The notes beneath the pieces were generated by a model. The model was given only the letters and a program-made list of their open reading frames with translations. It was not told the DNA's origin and did no database searches. From Parietaria judaica (Eukaryota; Streptophyta; Magnoliopsida; Rosales; Urticaceae): a DNA stretch of 64,000 nucleotides. The stretch spans positions 10,997,180-11,061,179 of the forward strand of contig OX940872.1 of the NCBI GenBank assembly GCA_954871525.1, read 5' to 3'. The position numbers were made by a program, and so were the translations under genes. Positions 11,558 through 22,053 of the stretch are shown in pieces; positions within the stretch are counted from its first letter, which is position 1, and every line of letters starts with the position of its first letter.

Positions 11558-12265
11558 TGTTAAGGTTGGATTTCGTCAAATCTCTCCTTAACACTATTTA
11601 TGTCGTTTTATCCCAAAACGACGTGGAATGGAGGCAAGGAAATTTGTTGACCATTGGTCAACGAAGGAGCGGGGGAGTTAACCCGCGATGAGGTCGGAAA
11701 ATTTGAGAACAAGAAGTTCCTCGCAGAAGAAATCCATCGCATAGAATCTCATCGAAGGAAATCCCGTCGCAAAACCCCAGCGAATTAAATGAAGGAATAA
11801 GTCAGAATCGCGAGAATAAAGGAGAATCAGTTAATGAGTGCGGAAATCGTTGGATTGACAACGTATTCAAGGAAGGTCAACAATTAATCAAGCAAGAAGA
11901 GTGGAAACCCTAGCGAGATTGGAGGAACAAGAAGGGAAACGAATTCGAGAAACCCTAAGGCTATAAATATGCATGTAAAAATGATTAGAGAGGATCGAGA
12001 AATTATCTCGTGAGTAATCTTAGAGAGAAAGAGCGAGTTTGTGAGTTCTCAACTGCTAAAGTCTATAGTAATTCGAGAGCTTGAAAACAGAAAAGAGTCA
12101 TAAGAGTCATTGTATTTGTGTCCTTCCATTTTCCAAGCTATTCAACGGAAGAAACCGAGCCCATTCGAAAATATAATAAATCAAGGATATTCATTGTTCA
12201 TATTATCTTATTGTCCATTGATTACTCTTGTGACTGAAAGAGGGTGGTGAAAATCGCCCTCAATA
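11558..12265 (+). repeat. Array LTR copy 2 (708 bp)
   Basis: Starts TGTTAAGGTTGG; the end is mutated to GCCCTCAATA. It carries the palindrome GTTGACCATTGGTCAAC (perfect arms) and TATAAATA at 11962-11969. Compared with copies 1 and 3 it lacks a stretch around the 'cgcccgagg' and 'cttcctcgca' segments, which breaks the U3 frame seen in the other copies. Confidence 0.88.
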
Positions 12266-12290
12266 GTTTGGCGCCCACCGGGGGACTAAC
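12266..12290 (+). other. 25-bp PBS/PPT junction between array LTR 2 and 3
   Basis: Same length and structure as the junction at 11533-11557, differing by one base (GGCGCCC instead of GGCGCTC). The shared junction shows that the deletion of the internal domain predates formation of the tandem array. Confidence 0.85.
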
Positions 12291-13019
12291 TATTAAGGTC
12301 GGATTTCGTCATATCTATCCTTAACACTACTTATGTCGTTTTATCCCAAAACGCATGGAATGGAGGCAAGGAAATTCGTTGACCATTGGTCAACGAAGGA
12401 GCACGCCCGAGGGAGTGTTAACCTGCGATGAGGTCGGACAGTTTGAGAACAAGAAGTTCCTCGCAGAACTTCCTCGCAGAAGAACTCCATCGCATAGAAG
12501 CTCATCGAATGAAAGCCCGTCGCAAAACCCGAGCGAATTAAATGAAGGAATAAGTCGGAATCGCGAGAATAAAGGAGACTCGGTTAATCAGTGAGGGAAA
12601 TCGTGGGATTGACAACGTATTCAAGGAAGGTCAACAACAAATCAAGTAAGAAGAGTGGAAACCCTAGCGAGATTGGAGGAAAAAGAAGGGAAATGAATTC
12701 GAGAAACCCTAAGGTTATAAATATGCGTGTAAACCTCATTAGGGAGGATCCAGAAATTATCCCGTGAGTAAACTTAGAGAGAAAGAGCGAGTTCTTTAGT
12801 TCTCAGTTGCTAAAGTCTATAGTAATTGGAGAGCTTGAGATCAGAAAAGAATTATAAGAGTCATTGTGTTCGTGCCCTTCAATTGTCCAAGCTATTCAAC
12901 GGAAGAAACCGAGCCCCTTCGGAAATATAATAAATCGGGGATATTCATTGTTCATATTATCTTATTGTTCATTGATTATTCTTGTGAGTGAAAGAGGGTG
13001 GTGAAAATCGCCCTCAACA
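12291..13019 (+). repeat. Array LTR copy 3 (729 bp)
   Basis: Starts TATTAAGGTCGG (first TG mutated to TA) and ends GCCCTCAACA, followed by TATAT. It contains the palindrome GTTGACCATTGGTCAAC and TATAAATA at 12716-12723. A 79-codon frame (12355-12594) corresponds to the one in copy 1 with 14 amino-acid differences. Confidence 0.88.
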
Positions 13020-13024
13020 TATAT
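13020..13024. repeat. 5-bp target duplication TATAT (right of triple-LTR array)
   Basis: Pairs with 8020-8024; it places all three LTRs between one pair of target duplications. Confidence 0.7.
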
Positions 13025-13576
13025 CACTTGGGACCTATATACTTTCTAAAAAAATATTATCTTATTAAAAAAATATTATCTTTTTTTTTTTTTGAAAATT
13101 TAAGGAGTATTTTTGCTAAAAATTAAAATTTGCAATAGGGTGCATAGGTATATAAGTACCCAATTTCTTAATTTTTGTAGCCGCATGAAGTTTAATATTT
13201 TTATTTTCATGGTGAAAAGTTTCAGTATCAGCTATTTTCCTTCACACAAAAACCATGTCCAACTTTTTTTAGTGTATTTAATTGATATTTGGATGGATCT
13301 ACCAAATTCATGTTCAAGAACTAGTTGATTGCTCATCCATTTTTTTAATCAATTGATTTTTTTTTTTGGAAAATAAATATGATAAATTTTGAGAACTTCG
13401 GTAAAAAAAATAAAATCAATTCATGCCTTAATAGAAATAAAAAATTTGGTACTTATGCCGTTTTTTAACCATTAATCATGTTTCTAATTGGCCAAATATT
13501 CCAATAATGATTCCACTCTTCCTTTCCCGCCCCCGCCTTTTATTCAAATCCACCAGAGCTCCGCCCAAACCCAACA
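13025..13576. other. Upstream region of XRCC3
   Basis: AT-rich; probably includes the remainder of the pogo-like element to ~13080, then the XRCC3 promoter and 5' leader. A 'ttggtacttatgccg' word at 13447-13461 belongs to a motif repeated through the window. There is no clear TATA box. The 60 bp before the ATG is pyrimidine/C-rich, a common plant leader composition. Confidence 0.45.
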
Positions 13577-14458
13577 ATGGCGATTCCCACCGCCGAGAAG
13601 CCGAAACCCGCCGACAAGTGCACGCTCGGGTGCCCCTTCCTCGACCGCTGCCTCGGCGGCGGCGTCCCCTGCGCCTCCCTGACGGAGATCGTCGCCGAGA
13701 GCGCCTCCGGCAAGACGCAGCTCTGCCTCCAGCTCGCCCTCTCCGCGCAGCTCCCCCGCTCCCTCGGCGGCCTCTCCGCCGCCTCTCTCTACCTCCACAC
13801 CGAGTTCCCTTTCCCCTCTCGCCGCCTCCAACAGCTCTCGCTCTCATTCCGACGCTCCGGTTCCGATCTCGATCCCAATGACAAAGTTTTCGTTCGCGCC
13901 GTGCACTCCGTGGACCAACTGCTCGAAGAAATCCCCAAGATAACAGCGTTCGTTTCGGCTTCCAGATCAGCGGTTTTTCCGGTGAGAGTTCTGATCATAG
14001 ATTCGATTGCAGCGCTGTTTCGGTCGGAGTTTGATAATACGTCTGCCGATCTCAGGCGGAGGTCGGCTCTGTTCTTCAAGATCTCCGCGGAGCTGAGGAT
14101 TTTGGCGAGGCAGTTTGATCTGGCGGTTCTTGTCACGAACCAGGTGGTTGACTTTTTCGGTGAAGAGGGCGGTGTGAGCGGGTTGAGGATCGGGAACTTG
14201 AGGTGGTTGCGTTCCTCGGGGCGGCGGGTTTGTCCGGCTCTGGGGCTGGCGTGGGCGAACTGCGTGAATTCGAGGCTGTTCTTGTCCCGAGAAGAGGAGG
14301 CCATTGGGCAGGAGGATAAGAGCTCAATGGTTTCGAGTCACGAAGATGGTCTCCGATGGCGAACGAGGAGGCGGCTCCACGTTCTTTTCGCGCCTCATTT
14401 GCCCGACTCCTCGACCGAATTCGTGATCCGGAGAGACGGGATTTTCGGAGTCGAGTGA
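13577..14458 (+). CDS. XRCC3: DNA repair protein XRCC3 (RAD51 paralogue)
   Basis: A 293-residue uninterrupted frame for a RecA/RAD51-family ATPase. XRCC3 pairs with RAD51C in the nucleus and acts in homologous recombination, including meiotic recombination and repair of cross-links and double-strand breaks (family knowledge). Residues 16-29 give the TLGCP-x-LD...GGG opening of the RecA core. The Walker A motif is at residues 40-48 (AESASGKTQ; Ala replaces the first canonical Gly, as I recall for plant XRCC3). Walker B is VLIID at 138-142. Further on are the VTNQVVDFF strand and ALGLAWANCVNSR, characteristic of XRCC3, and the protein ends in GIFGVE. Length agrees with the Arabidopsis protein (about 300 aa). 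The start has an 'acaATGGCG' context. The gene is GC-rich at its 5' end, and no intron is needed. In Arabidopsis its neighbour is TML, as here. Confidence 0.95.
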   Translation: MAIPTAEKPKPADKCTLGCPFLDRCLGGGVPCASLTEIVAESASGKTQLCLQLALSAQLPRSLGGLSAASLYLHTEFPFPSRRLQQLSLSFRRSGSDLDPNDKVFVRAVHSVDQLLEEIPKITAFVSASRSAVFPVRVLIIDSIAALFRSEFDNTSADLRRRSALFFKISAELRILARQFDLAVLVTNQVVDFFGEEGGVSGLRIGNLRWLRSSGRRVCPALGLAWANCVNSRLFLSREEEAIGQEDKSSMVSSHEDGLRWRTRRRLHVLFAPHLPDSSTEFVIRRDGIFGVE

Positions 14459-16258
14459 CGAAAGCTGTGTATATGGGGGTTTTTCAGTGTCTCTTCTTGA
14501 ATGAAGAGGAAGGTACGGATTGATGATGCTGTTCAGCCGTTTTGATATTTATATGTATATGTATATAGAAGAATGCTTTACACACATTTTGAATTAATGT
14601 ATCGCCAACTTTATATTAATAGTCTTGAAAAGAATATATAACTTCTTCTTAGGAGGAGGCAGCGAGCAATTTTAATTAATTGTCTTATTATTAGTTAAGT
14701 GTCAGTGATTTTAGTAATTCGGATTCAATTAAGCAATCAGGGTTATTTCCTTAATTTTCCATATTAGTGTTTTTCGACTACGGTATCGTATTAGGCAGCA
14801 ACCCTAGACGTCAAAACATTTGTAGCGTTTATTTCGATTTTGCTTCTTTAGGAGAGCCTTAGATCTTGCTCTCGAAGGATTGGTCCGAGCATTTTTGCTT
14901 TTGCGAGTTTTATTCAATAGAGGAAGGAGATTATTGTCTTGGCGAGTTTTTTTTTTTTTTTTTAGATCATTTTTTACGCAATTTCGGCACCGGATCCCAT
15001 CAATGTCTTGACGAACAGGAAAACTGTCAAAAGTATTAGTTGCGGTATGTTTATAAATGTCTTAGGAATTGTGTTAGGTTCTAGTGCTTGGGCCCGGCCC
15101 GTTAAGTTGTAACGCTTTTGTCTACATTTAGTTAGCATACTCTCTCTTTCGGATAGAGAGGCTAGGTTTGCTATGAGTGAGGCTCGTAAATGGAACTAAT
15201 GACTCCGGTCATGAGTTCGGAATTAGGGTCGTACTTGGAGACGAAACCAAAGGCTCCCTCTCGTCATCGGTTCGGATTTTGGGTCATAACACGGTACAAT
15301 GTCAAACTTGTTCACTTCTGAGTTCTCTCACGCCTGTCATTTCCCTCATAACATAGAAAAAAGACTCATAATTTGCCCTAAACAAAACCGAGAAATCCTC
15401 TCCCTCTTGCTCTAGGGTGCAGAGTGAGCACGTCGAACGGGAATGATGTGTCGGTGTCAAACCGGAAACAGAATTTGAAGCTTTCCCCGTCAGACGTATT
15501 GATGAAAAACTCGTTGTGAGTATAAATTTTTCGTTCTTCTATTCAGTTTGTTGCAATTCATAATATTTTAGGATGCATTTCTGATGACTTTGCTGATGAC
15601 TGTCTCAGAGAAATGAAACCAACATGACCACTTCCTTGTTTCATCTTCATCATCAAGTGCATAGGTAGTTAAAGCAAATATTATCAGATTAAATTTGCAA
15701 ACAGCTTTGACTATTCTTAATATTGTTTTATTTTTATTTTTTCCGAGATATCGACTTTTTTAGCTCACCGAGCTGGAAATCAATCAGCTAAAACGAGAGG
15801 CTTGAAACAATCCGGTATAGAATCAAACTAACTAGCTGAGGAAGATTTGAAACTCGGAAACGAAGCTAGATGCTGCCAACGCAAACGTTCAAATAAAATT
15901 AAATGCGACATTATAGTGAGTTTAGCGCAAAGATTAACATGTGCTTTACATTAATCAAAACGCGACGTAAAAATGACCATTTTAGACTTGAAATCATCTT
16001 TGCATCTTTCTGTGAAGAATGTTAATGCAGGCCTGGAAATAATAATAAATTTGATTGGCTAGTTATCATGCAAGGCAAGCACAATGATTAATAATGTACT
16101 TAACTGTGTATAATCAATATTCATAATACTAATTGGATGCTTCTTTAATTTGATTTACTAGGCTTTCTGGCAATGTTTCAAGCAAATTTGATTGATAATC
16201 ACCTATTCGAGTATTTCTGATCTTCGATGTTTGAAGATTTCAAGCTTTAGAATGAGAA
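14459..16258. other. XRCC3 3' flank and intergenic DNA
   Basis: Probably includes the XRCC3 3' UTR to about 14600. The segment 15070-15500 is GC-richer and contains no open frame of note; it may be an old repeat. No RNA gene or transposon border was identified before the Helitron start at 16259. Confidence 0.45.
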
Positions 16259-16822
16259 TCTATATATTATAAAAGGAGGAAATAACAAGTGACGTGGCAA
16301 ACTAATATTAGAGCATTCAGCTTTTTTTTTTTTTTTTTAAGAGCTTTAAGGTGATATACTGAAGTAAAATCAAAGGATTCACATTCTCTTTTTTATTAGA
16401 GTTTTGATTTTTCTTTTATAAATATAATTGTCATGTTTCATGTTATTAATTACATAACTATTGATCTTCCATTCTTTATGGAATTTATTTACTAAAATAT
16501 TACATGACTATTGAAGTTCCACTCTCAATGGTATTTATTTACAAACATATTACAATAGATATTGAATATTGGGTAATATTGTTTTAGGTCGAATGATTGG
16601 AAAGCTTGCCATACTGATACTATAGTTGATGGCAACTTGGAGATTGGTATGTTTCAATTTGCTTATATCAACATTTTTTAGGAAAGCTATTGTGATTATT
16701 TAATCACATTTTTGTACATTTATTTTTCCTCTCAATAATTATATGTTCTTTGTTTTCTCTTTAGCATGTTTCTTAAGTTTTTTATATTTTGTTAATTAAC
16801 CATTTCATTATTTTTTGAAGAG

Positions 16823-17122
16823 ATGAGTCGGTCAAGAACCTCTTTTGGATTTCATTGTGGCGGGGAAATCATTCGATCTAAAACTTGGCGGTGGTGGGGT
16901 AAGACAAGTTATATATTAAACCAAAAATTATCTAATTGTTTTTCATCAAATAAAGTATTTGATTGTTTTTCATTTGAACATATAATGTATTATAAAAGTT
17001 ATAATATCATTAAAAGTTATATAATGTATTTATATCATTTGAACATATACTCTCAGGTGAACAATCTCGCGGGGTATAAAGTCGATCACAATTTAAGAGA
17101 ACTTTACTCGATGGCGACATGA
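16823..17122 (+). other. Unrecognised open frame inside the Helitron candidate
   Basis: A 99-codon frame beginning MSRSRTSFGFHCGGEI. The first ~27 codons are of balanced composition, up to a 'ggtggggtaag' that could be a splice donor; the remainder is AT-rich and intron-like. A second coding-like island lies at about 16590-16645, also ending in 'ggtatg'. These could be exons captured by the Helitron. I cannot name the source gene. Confidence 0.25.
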
Positions 17123-17807
17123 AAACAAATTCGACAATCTCTTACGTGTAAAGATCGAGGATCGAGTCATGCATAACTATATTAAAATATTGAGCTATAT
17201 CTAACATCAAGAACATCGAAAAAGATCGAGAATCGCGTATCAAGCATCGAGCAAACCTTATGCGCGTAAGTAACGGTAGCAAGAACAGAATGGGTAGAAG
17301 CTAACTTGAAGACACCGTTGAGATTTATCACTATTATGTTCCATTATTTAATGTTGTAAAAAGTAATTTTCTTTTTTTTATTCAAAAAATATATTACGTC
17401 TCATTAAAAACTTTTATAAGAGATGAATATACATCAGTTCTTTCTATGTTTTCACTTTAACATGTTTAGGTTTTTATATTTGTTCACTAATCATCAATTC
17501 TTTATTTTCCTATCAACAAAATTGCTCCATAAGAATACACGTTAATAGATAGTTTAACTTTATCCATTGGGTTGTCTTTTGTGTTTAAATATAGGTAAAA
17601 TACTATATATATATATATATATTTGATAGTGGTTAGAAATTACTCTATTGGAATGTCTTATACTCAAGTAAAGTTTTATTCTTCAATTAGAGAGATTGAA
17701 ATCTAAACATATGTATTATGTTTGATTTACATTTACTTGAATTCCTTTTTGTTTTTTAATTTTTTTGAGGTTTTATTGTTAAGGTAGCTAAACGTCGACT
17801 TAGCTTT

Positions 17808-17810
<3 letters not shown>

Positions 17811-17866
<56 letters not shown>

Positions 17867-17867
17867 T
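17811..17867. repeat. (TAA)n microsatellite
   Basis: About 19 uninterrupted TAA/AAT units inside the Helitron candidate. Confidence 0.95.
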
Positions 17868-18460
17868 ATTTGCTTCGGTGATGATTTATTGATTCTTCTA
17901 TAAAATACATGTTTTATCTATTTAGATTCATGCATATTCGAATAATATATAAATATTTTTTTAAAGTTAATAATATGTATTTATACATTTTTTTTTCTTC
18001 ACGATCTCCTTGTAAAGCATAACATTTGTGTCTATATAGAATTTAGATACATGCATATTAAAATTATATATATATATTTTTTCATATTTGTTATTATCTT
18101 TTAAGTCATTATATTTATGGTAATCAAGTTTTTTTTTTCTTCCCGACCGTCTTTTTCTTATTGATTTCAAAACTCCCACCCACATAAAGTCATGAAGATG
18201 TTATTGGTATTCAAATTTATTAGGACATTTACTTGACATAAGATGAAAAACCAATTTTCCTAATATCAAGAGAGATATGACATTAGATTTAATTATGAAT
18301 ACGCATAACGTTTATATTGGTGTTAAAAAAATATGAAAAGTCCTTCAAACTAATGTTTATGCTTGGGACTAATTATGAATATACATTAAAAGAAGTCTAA
18401 ATTTATGCTCAAAACATGAAAAGTCCTTGAAACGAAACTGAAAATAGATAAGTGCATATA

Positions 18461-18465
18461 TTAAT
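18461..18465. repeat. 5-bp target duplication TTAAT (left)
   Basis: Matches TTAAT at 24406-24410 at the other border of the 5.9-kb LTR element. Confidence 0.92.
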
Positions 18466-19057
18466 TGTTGATGTCGGATTTCGTCAAATCCATCCTTAAC
18501 ATAACGCGTGCCATTACGGCCCCAAAACGACGTCGAATAGAGGCAAGAAATATGTTGACCGTAGTCAACATAAAAGCCCAGTTTGTGAGAAAAAGCTTAA
18601 CCCATGAAGAAATGCCCAATTCGCAGAAAAAGCCCAAAGTGAAAAGGCTCAATCAACCCTAACCCTATAAATAATAAAAGAAACCTCATTAAGAGGGGAT
18701 CCAAAAAAAAATCAGCCGAGAGACATTCAGCCAAGAAGGGAAGAAAGAAAGAAAGGAGAAAGAAGAGAAGAGAAAAGGAGAAGAAAACCAACGAAACAGA
18801 GAAGATCAAGCCAAAACCCATTGAACTACGTGATGACCTGATCCTGGTTCGCCGGGTACGTTGGCAGCCTCGTCGATGGCGGCGTGGTGCGGCATCAAAT
18901 TATATCTTTATCATTATTCTTCGATTGTCCAAGCTAATAAACGGGGAAAACCGAGTCCTTTCGGGATAAATAAATCAGGGAATAATCGTGTATATATTTT
19001 ATTGAGTTCTTTACGGTTTTCCTTGTGAATGTAAGGTGGTGAAAATCCCCCTCTACA
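18466..19057 (+). repeat. 5' LTR (592 bp)
   Basis: TGTTGATGTCGG...CCCCTCTACA. It holds the imperfect palindrome GTTGACCGTAGTCAAC (around 18553), a TATA box CTATAAATAA near 18664 and U5 end GGTGGTGAAAATCCCCC. Confidence 0.93.
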
Positions 19058-19060
19058 GTT

Positions 19061-19078
19061 TGGCGCCCAACGAGGGGC
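19061..19078 (+). promoter_or_regulatory. Primer binding site of the 5.9-kb element
   Basis: TGGCGCCCAACGAGGGGC begins 3 bp after the 5' LTR. The TGGCGCC start is the standard complement of a tRNA 3' end (...GGCGCCA); the specific tRNA is not determined. Confidence 0.75.
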
Positions 19079-19238
19079 TTAGTTTTTCTCTAACTCACAG
19101 CCAGGAACTCGAAGAGATGACGACTGACGACGATAACGACAATACCGAGCGCTGATCTCGTCTTTACCTTTGATAAATAAAATTGTGTTTTTTTTAGCAT
19201 TTTCTTACAGGCCTGGCCTTGATCTTCGATTCGCCGGG

Positions 19239-20253
19239 TCATTCGCCTCTATCAGATGCTCGAGGCAGAAGTTATGGACGCCGGAAGATTGGTCGCCGAG
19301 GACGACGGCTTCGTAAAATGCATGATCATCGCCCGTTACTCTTTGGACCATATCTCCGTTGTTATTTATCATCTAAACGTGATTTTTAGTTTTTCTCGAA
19401 GATTATGTCTTGAGCTTCGATTTGACAGGTCATTCGCCTCTATCGGATGCTCGAGGCAGAAGTTATGGACGCCGGAAGATTGGTCACCGAGGACGACGGC
19501 TTCTTCAAACGCCTGCTCGTCGCCTTTTGCTCTTCGGACCATATTCTCGTTTCTATTTAACATCTTAACATAATTTCTAGTTTTTCTCGAAGATTATGTC
19601 TTGAGCTTCGATTTGACAGGTCATTCGCCTCTATCGGATGCTTGAGGCAGAAGTTATGGACGCCGGAAGATTGGTCACCGAGGACGACGGCTTCGTCAAA
19701 CGCCTGCTAGTCGCCTTTTGCTCTTCGGACCATATTCTCGTTTCTATTTAACATCTTAACATAATTTCTTGTTTTTCTCGAGGATTATGTCTTGAGCTTC
19801 GATTTGACAGGTCATTCGCCTCTATCGGATGCTCGAGGCAGAAGTTATGGACGCCGGAAGATTGGTCACCGAGGACGACGGCTTCGTCAAACGCCTGCTC
19901 GTCGCCTTTTGCTCTTCGGACCATATTCTCGTTTCTATTTAACATCTTAACATAATTTCTAGTTTTTCTCGAATATTATGTCTTGAGCTTCGATTTGACA
20001 GGTCATTCGCCTCTATCGGATGCTCGAGGCAGAAGTTATGAACATCGGAAGATTGGTCACCGAGCACGACGGCTTCGTCAAACGCCTGCTCGTCGCCCGT
20101 TACTCTTTGGATCATATCCCCGTTTTATTTATCATATAAACGTGATTTTTAGTTTTTCTCAAAGATTATGTCTTGAACTTCGATTTGATAGGTCATTTTC
20201 TCACATCGGACGCTCGAGGAGAAAGTTAAAGACATTGAAAGATTCCTAAAAAA
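19239..20253. repeat. 191-bp tandem repeat, six copies
   Basis: The word 'tcattcgcctctatc' or its variant recurs at 19239, 19430, 19621, 19812, 20003 and 20193: spacing 191, 191, 191, 191 and 190 bp. Copies 2-4 are nearly identical; copies 1 and 6 are more diverged. The period is not a multiple of three and the frames shift between units, so the array is not a coding repeat. Confidence 0.95.
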
Positions 20254-20257
20254 AAAA

Positions 20258-20880
20258 AAACTCGATGAGCTCATCACGAAGAGGAAAGCTCGACGAGCTC
20301 ATCACGGAACTCGATGAGCTCATCACGAAGAGGAAAACTCGATGAGCTCATCACGAAAAGGAAAACTCGATGAGCTCATCACGGAATGGGATGAGCTCAT
20401 CACGAAGAGGAAAGCTCGATGAGCTCATCACAGAACTCGATGAGCTCATCACGAAGAGAAAAGCTCGATGAGCTCATCACGGAACTCGATGAGCTCATCA
20501 CGAAGAGGATAGCTCGATGAGCTCATCACGGAACTCGATGAGCTCGTCACGGAGAGGAAAGCTCGATGAGCTCATCACGGAACTCGATGAGCTCATTACG
20601 AAGAGGAAAGATCGACGAGCTCATCACGACGAGGAGAAGCTCGACAAGCTCATCACGACGAGGAGAAGCTCGATGAGCTCATCACGGAACTCGATGAGCT
20701 CGTCACGGAGAGGAAAGCTCAATGATCTCATCACGGAACTCGATGAGCTCATCACGGAGAAGAAAGCTCGATGAGCTCATCACGAAGAGGAAAGCTCGAT
20801 GAGCTCATCACGACGAGGAGAAGCTCGACGAGCTCATCACGACGAGGAGAAGCTCGACGAGCTCATCACAGAGAAGACCT
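20258..20880. repeat. Minisatellite of 28- and 21-bp units (GATGAGCTCATCACG core)
   Basis: The core GATGAGCTCATC, itself palindromic around GAGCTC, recurs about 25 times with spacers of two lengths ('gaagaggaaagctc' or 'gaactc'). Units of about 28 and 21 bp alternate irregularly. Open frames here (20517-21235) merely translate the repeat as SSSRR/DELIT strings in rotating frames. Confidence 0.93.
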
Positions 20881-21279
20881 CGAGCAGCTCATCAAGGAGG
20901 AGCTCGAGGAGCTCATCTCCAATAGAAGATCGTCACCAAAAACAGCTCGTCACCAGACAGCTCGTCATCAAAGAAAGCTCGCCTCCACCGGGAAATCATC
21001 AACGAAGACGCCATTACCAACATTTCGAGGAGATCTGATTGAGACGCGCTCGACGATGACGACCTTCATAAAACCGAAGTTTGATGCTGACACGACGAGA
21101 TCTATCCTAACCAAGGCGCAAAATCGGCGACAAAGTTGGCTGACCTCATCGCAAAAAAAGGTAACAATATACATATATCTACAAAATTACAAACAAACCG
21201 GCGAGAGTGCCGAGAAAACATATATATACAGTTAGGGTGCCGACCAAGCCCAAACCGGCGAAAATTCCTGATCTACAAA

Positions 21280-21425
21280 AAAAAACTACTACGCCAAATG
21301 GGCCAACATACAAAAAAACTACTACGGCAAATGGGCAACCATACAAAAAAAATCTACGGCAAATGGGCCAACATACAAAAAAAAACTACTACGGCAAAAG
21401 GGCCAACACACAAAAGAAAATCAAA
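21280..21425. repeat. Short tandem repeat (ACTACTACGGCAAATGGGCC)
   Basis: Four imperfect units of about 30-35 bp built on 'ctactacggcaaatgggcca' and poly-A spacers. Confidence 0.85.
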
Positions 21426-21450
21426 GGCGACAAATGCCAAATACAAATAA

Positions 21451-21995
21451 GAGCCAAGCACTTCATCGCGACAGAGCCCGGTGCATACCGACAAGCTCAT
21501 CGCCGACAAATCAGTGCCAAGCACTTCATCGCGACAGAGCCCGGTGCATACCGACAAGCTCATCGCCGACAAATCAAAGAAAATAACAAGCCGCTCCAGC
21601 GCACAAAGCCCGGTACGTAAGACGCTACGGCGCATACCCCGGCAAACTACAAAGCCGCTCCGGCGCACAAAGCCTGGTACGTAAGACGCTACTGCGCATA
21701 CCCCATAAAATACAAAGCAGTTTCGGCGCAAATCCTGATTGATACTTCGCGACAGAGCCCGGTGCATACCGACAAGCTCATCGCCGCATATCACAACAAC
21801 TACGGCGAAAAGGGCCAAAATACAAAACAATGTCGCTCCGGCGCGTAACGCTCGGTACATAAGACGCTACGACGCATACCTGGAAAATACAAGCCGCTCC
21901 CGCGCACAGCCTGGTACGTAAGACGCTATTGCGCATACCCTGAAAAAATACAAAGCCGCTCTGGCGCAAATCCTGGTGCGTAAGACGCGGGCCAC
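21451..21995. repeat. Two interleaved ~60-bp tandem repeats
   Basis: One unit ('agcacttcatcgcgacagag...gacaagctcatcgccg') occurs twice in tandem at 21451-21575 and again near 21740. A second unit ('gccgct..ggcgca...ctggtacgtaagacgct') occurs about six times between 21588 and 21990. The reiterated minus-strand Arg/Gly/Val-rich frames (21354-21999) come from this repeat. Confidence 0.85.
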
Positions 21996-22053
21996 ACACC
22001 CTGATAAAATAACATCAAAAACAAAATAATTTACAAAAGGAAATAGAGGAAGG

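Noticed and set aside
13476..13881. Several Arg/Ala/Pro-rich frames overlapping XRCC3
   Set aside because: Shadow frames of a very GC-rich real coding sequence.
19239..20253. 191-bp array as a centromeric satellite
   Set aside because: Only six copies, fully inside a bordered retrotransposon; no evidence of a larger array in the window.
20258..20880. CRISPR-like regular repeat
   Set aside because: Plant nuclear DNA; the units have no unique spacers, are of mixed length and lie inside an LTR element. It is a minisatellite.
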